Assembly (NCBI GenBank): GCA_016716525.1
Contig: JADJWE010000002.1
Coordinates: 1-64,000, forward strand
DNA length: 64,000 bases
Reading direction: 5' to 3'
Origin: Candidatus Flexicrinis affinis
GTDB taxonomy: Bacteria > Chloroflexota > Anaerolineae > Aggregatilineales > Phototrophicaceae
Within the stretch, counting starts at the first letter, position 1, and each line of letters begins with the position of its first letter. Positions 59,455 to 64,000 of this stretch are shown here, in pieces. The notes below the pieces were generated by a model. It ran no database searches. It saw only the letters and a list, made by a program, of their open reading frames with translations, and was not told where the DNA came from. The position numbers were made by a program, and so were the translations under genes.

Positions 59455-59529
59455 GACACACATTCGCAGTCAAAGAAGACCGTGGGAGAGGCAGACCGCC
59501 TCGTTTGCACCACCAAGGAGAGAATCACA

Positions 59530-60252
59530 ATGGCAGGCAAGCGTTTCACGGCGGCACTCGATCAGATCGACCGCCAGAAAAACTACCCGCTCAACGAGGC
59601 GCTCGGACTGGTGAAGAAATTCGCCACGGACGAAGCGACCAAGCACAAGTTCGACGAGACCGTCGAAATGCACTTCCGTCTCGGCATCGACCCACGCCAC
59701 AGTGAACAACAGGTCCGCAGCACCGTGCTGCTGCCTGCGGGCCTCGGCAAGAAAGTTCGCGTGCTGGTCTTTGCCGAAGGTGATGATGCCCGCGCCGCTG
59801 AAGCGGCAGGTGCGGACATCGTCGCCGACGATCAGATCGTCAACAAGATCCAAACGGAAGGCTGGACGGACTTCGATGCCACGCTGGCGACCCCGGCCAT
59901 GATGAAGAAGATCGGCCGTATCGCCCGTGTTCTCGGCCCGCGCGGCCTGATGCCGAACCCCAAGGCCGGCACCGTCGTCGAAGCCGACGATCTTGCTCGC
60001 GCCGTCGAGGAACTGAAGGCGGGTCGTGTCGAGTTCCGCAACGACAAGACCGGCAACGTGCATGTACCCATCGGCAAGACCAGCTTCACGCTCGAACAGC
60101 TTCAGCAGAACGCCGAGGCGGTCTTCGCCGCGGTTGAAGCGCAGAAGCCGTCTGCCGCGAAGGGTGTGTACATGAAGCGCGCCGTCGTGTGCTCGACCAT
60201 GTCGCCGGGCGTGCGCCTTGAACTATCGTCGGGCAGCACGTCGACCAAGTAA
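59530..60252 (+). CDS. rplA: 50S ribosomal protein L1
   Basis: A 240-aa protein of the L1 stalk. Signatures are YPLNEALGLVKKFA, ETVEMHFRLGIDPRHSEQQV and ARVLGPRGLMPNPKAGTV, the L1 family signature. The ATG at 59530 has AGGAG upstream. In most bacteria rplJ and rplL follow in the same cluster; here a terminator and an unrelated gene come instead. Confidence 0.97.
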   Translation: MAGKRFTAALDQIDRQKNYPLNEALGLVKKFATDEATKHKFDETVEMHFRLGIDPRHSEQQVRSTVLLPAGLGKKVRVLVFAEGDDARAAEAAGADIVADDQIVNKIQTEGWTDFDATLATPAMMKKIGRIARVLGPRGLMPNPKAGTVVEADDLARAVEELKAGRVEFRNDKTGNVHVPIGKTSFTLEQLQQNAEAVFAAVEAQKPSAAKGVYMKRAVVCSTMSPGVRLELSSGSTSTK

Positions 60253-60279
60253 CGCCTCGGTCGCACTTGCACGTAAATG

Positions 60280-60306
60280 AAAGCCCCGGGATGTCCGGGG
60301 CTTTTT
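60280..60306. terminator. Terminator after rplA (usable in both directions)
   Basis: Stem AAAGCCCCGG (60280-60289) with CCGGGGCTTT (60295-60304), a 5-base loop and T-rich right flank. The left side of the opposite strand is also T-rich, so the TPR gene converging from the right can use it too. Confidence 0.88.
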
Positions 60307-60332
60307 CGTTACTTAGTCGCTCTGGCTCACTG

Positions 60333-62798
60333 CTAGTTCATCGGCGGGCACTCGCGGCCGGTCTGCTGGCGCACGTTGTCTTCACGCACCCAACCCTGTA
60401 CCTCAACCGAGTCGACCTGCGCGCGGACGAAATACCAGATGCGATTGTCGTCCGGCCCGCGCTGCTGCTGAATCACCGTCAGCGGCTGAAGGAACTGCAG
60501 CGTACCGGTCTGAGGCGCGCCGGTCGTCGGACGCGAGCGAATACGCGTGCCCGACTCGTTAGTCACCACTAACTCGCAAAGAATAGCCGGCGTCGGCGTG
60601 ATGCTGGGCGTCAGCGTCTGCGTCGGCGTGTCGGTCGGCGTGGCGGTCGGTGTCGACGTCGCTGTGGCCGTAGATGTCGCGCTGGCCGTCGGCGTGTTCG
60701 TCGGCGTATCCGTGGCAGTCGGCGTAAACGACGCCGTCGGCGTATTGGTCGCCGTCGCCGTGTCGGTCGGCGTGAAGGTCTGGCTTGGCGTGAGCGTCAT
60801 CGACGGCGTCGGCGTGACCGATGGCGGCGGCGGGAAAAATACCGGCAGCCACGTGTCGCGCGTGAGTGCTCCAGTGACGCCGATGATCGTCAGGATACCG
60901 GCGACCACGAGTCCGATGCGAAGCCGGTTCCCCTGCCTCTGCCGCCGGATGATCGACTCAATGCGCTGGATTTCGGCCCGTCGCCCGAGGATTCGGAACG
61001 GCTCGTCGCGCACCGCGTTGAGCCATGTCTCCGCCTCTGCGACATCGCCGTCTTCGAGGGCAAATTCGGCACGTTCGACATAGCGGGCAAGCAGATCGCT
61101 CACCACCGCGCGATACCGGTCGTCTTGCGCGTAATCGCGCAGATCGGCCAGCAGTGTGCGGGCCTGCGCGAGGTCGTTGTCGAAGTTCTGCGCAATCATC
61201 GCTGCGCTGCGCTCAATCGTCTGCCGAGCGCGCTGGGCGTTGGCGGTCATCGTCTGCGCTTCGATCTTGAGCTCGCTCAGACGCGCATCGGACGGGTCGA
61301 GGTCGCTGCCAACCTCCAACAGCTTGAACGCCTCGTTGCCCAGCGTCAGGCGTTCATCGACGCTCGTCGCCGACAGCGCACGGTTAAGCGCCGCCTGCGC
61401 CTGATCGGTCACCTGCGCCTTGATGCCGGCGAATTTCGTACTCGCCTCCTGAACCAGCCCCGATACGCGCTGGCTATTGGGAAGCAGTTGGCGCACACGC
61501 GATAGGATTGCTTGCACGTTGCGAATCTGGCCGGCCTGTTCGCTTAGCGTGCCGCTGAGTGTCGTGAGCTGCACGCTGGCCTGTTCGGTGTCGCTCTGTA
61601 CGCGCCGTGCCGTCTCGAGGCGCTCGTCGATCTGCGGATCGTTCGGCACGACTGCCAGCGCGCCTTGATACTTGCGCACCGCCTCGCCCCAGTTATCGGC
61701 CGCGAGGAAGCGGTCGCCTTCGCTCATCAACTCGCGCGCCAACGCCAAGTCCTGAATGTCGAGCAGCGCCTGTTCGGCGTCCTTCCAGCTCAAGATACCG
61801 CTGCGCTCGGCCAAGTCGCGGGCCTCGCGGTACAAGCGTCCCGCCTCCTCGTAATTCCCGGCGCGCTCTAGCGACTTGGCGCGGTTATAGGCGACGCGCG
61901 CGTCGAACGGGATGCGGTGATCGGGCACCACGCCGCGGATCAGGTTGTCCTCGGCCTTCTGACGATATTCCAGCGCGGTTGCGTTGCCGGGCTGCGCCTG
62001 AAGGATTCGGTTGGCGGTCTCGACCGTGATCTGATAGTCGCCGGCGTAGTAGCTTTGCGAAAGATCGCTAATGAGATCTTCGATGTCGGCCGGCGACGCG
62101 CCCGGTGCCATGTTCATCGGTGGCGGCTTACGCTGGCCGGGTGTGCGCCCACCGGATTCCGGCGGCGAATACCCCGGAGACGACGAAAACCGCGGCGGGG
62201 GCGGGGGTTCGTCCGCATCCGGAACGGGTGTCGAAGGTGAGGACGGCGCCTCACTGTCCGGCTCCGAGTCGTCAGTGACTTGTTGGACGCTCTGAGTCTG
62301 AGTGCTGCGGACGGTCTGATACGTGTTCGTCGACCTCGGCGGATCAGGCGCTTCGACCTTGCGATTTACGGCATAGCGCGCGAACAGGTCGTTGACACGC
62401 TGTGCAGCGTGGCCGCTGCGCCGCCCGGCCTGCTCCAGTAAGTCGAGCAGTTCGGCATCGGTGGGGTCTTGCTGAAGCGCCTGCGCAAGGATGTCCATTG
62501 CCGCGTCGATGTCGTCGTCGTCGCCAGCCACTTCGATACGAATGCGGGCACGCCGTACCAGCCCGCGCACAGCCGCGGACACTGCACTCGGCACCGGAGT
62601 CGCGGACGCCGTGCCCAAGCGCGCCACTTCCGCGAACATGGCCTGCACCGTGCTTTCGTAAGTCGTATTCTTGGCATCGGTCAGCAGGGTGCGGGCGTTG
62701 GTCTCGATGTCACGCAGGATTCCGGAGTCGGGAGACGTTGCAGTCTTGTAGCTGTCGATCATGCGCCGCAGCGCATCGATCCTCGATTGTAGATCCAT
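60333..62798 (-). CDS. TPR-like protein with transmembrane anchor, Thr/Pro linker and C-terminal SH3-like domain
   Basis: The 821-aa protein begins at the ATG 62798 with AGGA upstream. The N-terminal ~600 residues are cytoplasmic helices with TPR-like units (RAKSLERAGNYEEAGRLYRE, GDRFLAADNWGEAVRKYQGA). One membrane helix follows (RIGLVVAGILTIIGVTGAL, near 635-655), then a linker of about 70 residues of repeated TPT/TAT, then a C-terminal SH3b-like domain (NESGTRIRSRPTTGAPQTGT, WYFVRAQVDSVEVQGWV). It may link a cytoplasmic assembly to the wall; partners are unknown. Confidence 0.85.
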   Translation of the reverse strand: MDLQSRIDALRRMIDSYKTATSPDSGILRDIETNARTLLTDAKNTTYESTVQAMFAEVARLGTASATPVPSAVSAAVRGLVRRARIRIEVAGDDDDIDAAMDILAQALQQDPTDAELLDLLEQAGRRSGHAAQRVNDLFARYAVNRKVEAPDPPRSTNTYQTVRSTQTQSVQQVTDDSEPDSEAPSSPSTPVPDADEPPPPPRFSSSPGYSPPESGGRTPGQRKPPPMNMAPGASPADIEDLISDLSQSYYAGDYQITVETANRILQAQPGNATALEYRQKAEDNLIRGVVPDHRIPFDARVAYNRAKSLERAGNYEEAGRLYREARDLAERSGILSWKDAEQALLDIQDLALARELMSEGDRFLAADNWGEAVRKYQGALAVVPNDPQIDERLETARRVQSDTEQASVQLTTLSGTLSEQAGQIRNVQAILSRVRQLLPNSQRVSGLVQEASTKFAGIKAQVTDQAQAALNRALSATSVDERLTLGNEAFKLLEVGSDLDPSDARLSELKIEAQTMTANAQRARQTIERSAAMIAQNFDNDLAQARTLLADLRDYAQDDRYRAVVSDLLARYVERAEFALEDGDVAEAETWLNAVRDEPFRILGRRAEIQRIESIIRRQRQGNRLRIGLVVAGILTIIGVTGALTRDTWLPVFFPPPPSVTPTPSMTLTPSQTFTPTDTATATNTPTASFTPTATDTPTNTPTASATSTATATSTPTATPTDTPTQTLTPSITPTPAILCELVVTNESGTRIRSRPTTGAPQTGTLQFLQPLTVIQQQRGPDDNRIWYFVRAQVDSVEVQGWVREDNVRQQTGRECPPMN

Positions 62799-62916
62799 TA
62801 GGTACAATCCTACGCGGTTATCACGCGCTCAAATTACCCCACCTTGCGCGGTCGGGCAAGTGCCGTCTTGCCAACGACTCTTACGCCCCCTGATTGCGCA
62901 GAAGGAGACCCGAACG

Positions 62917-63540
62917 ATGCTCTACGACATCACACGAACCGTACGCCCAGCGACCGCCGTGTGGCCCGGCGACGCACAATATCAGGTCGACACCGTGCTC
63001 GCGATGGATGCCGGTACGTCGGTCAACCTGACGACACTGTCGCTCAGCCCTCACACCGGTACCCATGCCGACGCTTACTTCCACTACACCCGCGCCGGCG
63101 TACATCCCGCCGACATGCCGCTTTCGCCGTATCTTGGTCCGGCACGGGTCGTTACCGTCGCCCGCCGCGCTGGCCCCCTCACCTCTGCCGATTTCGCACC
63201 CGGCGCGCTCGATGGCGTGCAGCGGCTGCTCATCAAGAGCCACGTCAGCGACCTGCCGGACGACCAATGGCCGTCCGAATTCCCGTATCTATCGGTCGCG
63301 CTCATCGAAACGCTCGCATTACACGGCTGCGTGCTAATCGGATTGGACTCCCCGTCGGTCGACGCCTTCGACAGCACCGATCTCCCCTGCCACAACGCAA
63401 TCCGAAACGTGGGTATGGTCAATCTCGAACTATGCTTGCTGCGTGACGTCCCCGACGGCGACTACGAATTGATCGCGCTGCCCCTTAAACTCGACCTCGC
63501 CTGCGGCAGCCCCGTCCGCGCAGTCTTACGAACGATATAG
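62917..63540 (+). CDS. Cyclase-family metal-dependent hydrolase, arylformamidase (KynB)-like
   Basis: A 207-aa protein. Metal and active-site motif SPHTGTHADAYFHY (HxGTHxDxxxH) is at about 45-58, with WPGDAQYQV near the start and GLDSPSVDAFDSTDLPCH later. Length and the N-terminal reading MLYDITRTV fit KynB, which hydrolyses N-formylkynurenine in tryptophan breakdown. No kynureninase or tryptophan dioxygenase is adjacent, so the substrate is not sure. AAGGAG lies 9 bp before the ATG. Confidence 0.87.
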   Translation: MLYDITRTVRPATAVWPGDAQYQVDTVLAMDAGTSVNLTTLSLSPHTGTHADAYFHYTRAGVHPADMPLSPYLGPARVVTVARRAGPLTSADFAPGALDGVQRLLIKSHVSDLPDDQWPSEFPYLSVALIETLALHGCVLIGLDSPSVDAFDSTDLPCHNAIRNVGMVNLELCLLRDVPDGDYELIALPLKLDLACGSPVRAVLRTI

Positions 63541-63585
63541 CTGTGGGGCGCTCCCCAGCCCCGCCTGAAGGCAATCTCCCATTCC

Positions 63586-63617
63586 GCGGATTTGGCGCGC
63601 GTACGCGCCAAATCCGC
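63586..63617. repeat. Long perfect hairpin between converging genes
   Basis: A 14-bp stem (63586-63599 with 63604-63617) closes a CGTA loop, the strongest dyad in the last kilobase. No T run follows on either side, so it may be a factor-dependent stop, a repeat element or a protein site. The 141 bp between genes otherwise hold nothing recognised. Confidence 0.65.
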
Positions 63618-63681
63618 AGCGAAGGGGTCAAGGGGTGCAGACCTCATGTGGAGGTTCGGAGGTGACGTCTCCCCAGTCTTC

Positions 63682-64000
63682 CTAGTACGGTCCGTACGAG
63701 TCGCCGTTGTCGAGCAGCAGGAAGACCTGCGTGATGGTCACGTCGAGGATCAGCGTGCCGCCCTCGATGCGCTGTAGGTTGAGATCGGCGGTCTGCTGCG
63801 GCGTGCGGGCATAACCGAGGGTCTGCTGCAAGGTCGAGTCGCTCGACCACAGGCCGAGAAACGGCTCTGCCGGCGCGCGCAGGCCCTCAGGCGGCGCGAT
63901 ATTGACCGGCGCGGGCAGCAGGGCGACGTTGGTATACCAGAAGCGGCCCGGACGGACCTGCCCCGGCTGAATCGCCCAGACCTCGCCCGTGTCCTGCCGG
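63682..64000 (-). CDS. Unrecognised protein, C-terminal fragment (gene continues beyond the window)
   Basis: On the minus strand the frame is open to base 64000 and stops at 63682-63684. The segment contains WAIQPGQVRPGRFWYTNVAL, GLWSSDSTLQQTLGYARTP and NLQRIEGGTLIL, ending DNGDSYGPY. The GYA/LGYAR pattern resembles secreted Chloroflexi proteins with repeated LGWA-like units, but this is only a resemblance. Confidence 0.6.
   Translation of the reverse strand, partial: RQDTGEVWAIQPGQVRPGRFWYTNVALLPAPVNIAPPEGLRAPAEPFLGLWSSDSTLQQTLGYARTPQQTADLNLQRIEGGTLILDVTITQVFLLLDNGDSYGPY

Noticed and set aside
60590..60830. Regular short DNA repeats (GTCGGCGT-like), considered as a minisatellite or CRISPR-like array
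   Set aside because: The repeats are codons of a Thr/Pro/Ala linker within the TPR/SH3 protein; period and variation follow the code, with no spacers. The same holds for 9850-9960, 11030-11110 and 53320-53400.

Overview
The window reads as chromosomal DNA of a GC-rich Chloroflexota bacterium, probably in or near Anaerolineae. This is inferred from gene content and style, because no rRNA is present. The signs are surface proteins with Thr/Pro 'TPT' linkers, a LysM plus lamin-tail protein, TadE/TadG-like pseudopilins with large extracellular parts, DUF951, DUF2085, a geranylgeranyl-reductase/ferredoxin pair, and MinCDE beside a SEDS protein. There is no complete transposon, prophage, CRISPR array or rRNA operon. 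Coding density is high and most genes are housekeeping.

Layout. 1-9.7 kb: end of a GNAT gene, der, a GT4 glycosyltransferase interrupted at its 3' end by a low-GC DUF262/DUF1524 (GmrSD-like) gene, two GNAT proteins, a B3/B4-domain protein, a GDP-fucose-synthase-like SDR, a TlpA-type thioredoxin and a DUF2085 membrane protein. 9.7-16.3 kb (minus): TadE-, TadG/vWA- and TadE-like genes, two of them frameshifted. 16.4-21.7 kb (minus): rsgA-rsmH-ftsL-like-ftsI-prs. 21.7-24.1 kb: a phosphodiester glycosidase lipoprotein, a winged-helix regulator, two very small ORFs under a palindromic operator, and tRNA-Val. 24.1-25.4 kb (minus): HD-domain protein and M50 protease. 25.4-34.4 kb (plus): DUF951, a GT28-like glycosyltransferase, a TPR protein, ftsQ, ftsA, a DinB-like gene, ftsZ and a LysM/LTD protein. 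34.4-41.6 kb: gatB, YbjQ, SRP RNA, MaoC, a threonine-dehydrogenase-like SDR, an orphan LolD-type ATPase, ilvE and pth. 41.6-46.9 kb: a serine hydrolase between two REP-like repeats, an unknown protein, M1 peptidase and an unknown membrane-anchored protein. 47-51.6 kb: gltX and the opposing minC-minD-minE-rodA block. 51.8-57 kb: ferredoxin/GGR, an M23 plus VCBS-repeat protein and a Wzz-like protein. 57-60.3 kb: tRNA-Thr, Tyr, Thr, rpmG, tRNA-Trp, secE, nusG, rplK, rplA. 60.3-64 kb: a TPR/SH3-like membrane protein, a cyclase (KynB-like) and the end of an unrecognised protein.

Much of the division and elongation machinery (ftsI, ftsL-like, ftsQ, ftsA, ftsZ, minCDE, a SEDS gene, rsmH) lies within 35 kb but in three separate clusters with no mur genes, so this is a broken-up dcw cluster. 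The strongest unusual signal is the 2.2 kb insertion at the end of the glycosyltransferase. A defence-type gene is bracketed by a duplicated gene 3' end in which the left copy restores the reading frame and the right copy keeps the original overlap with the next gene. Other signals are the small-ORF/regulator locus at 22.6-23.9 kb, the two frameshifts in the Tad genes, an Asp-to-Asn change in the PRPP loop of prs, and a perfect 24-bp palindrome between rplK and rplA.
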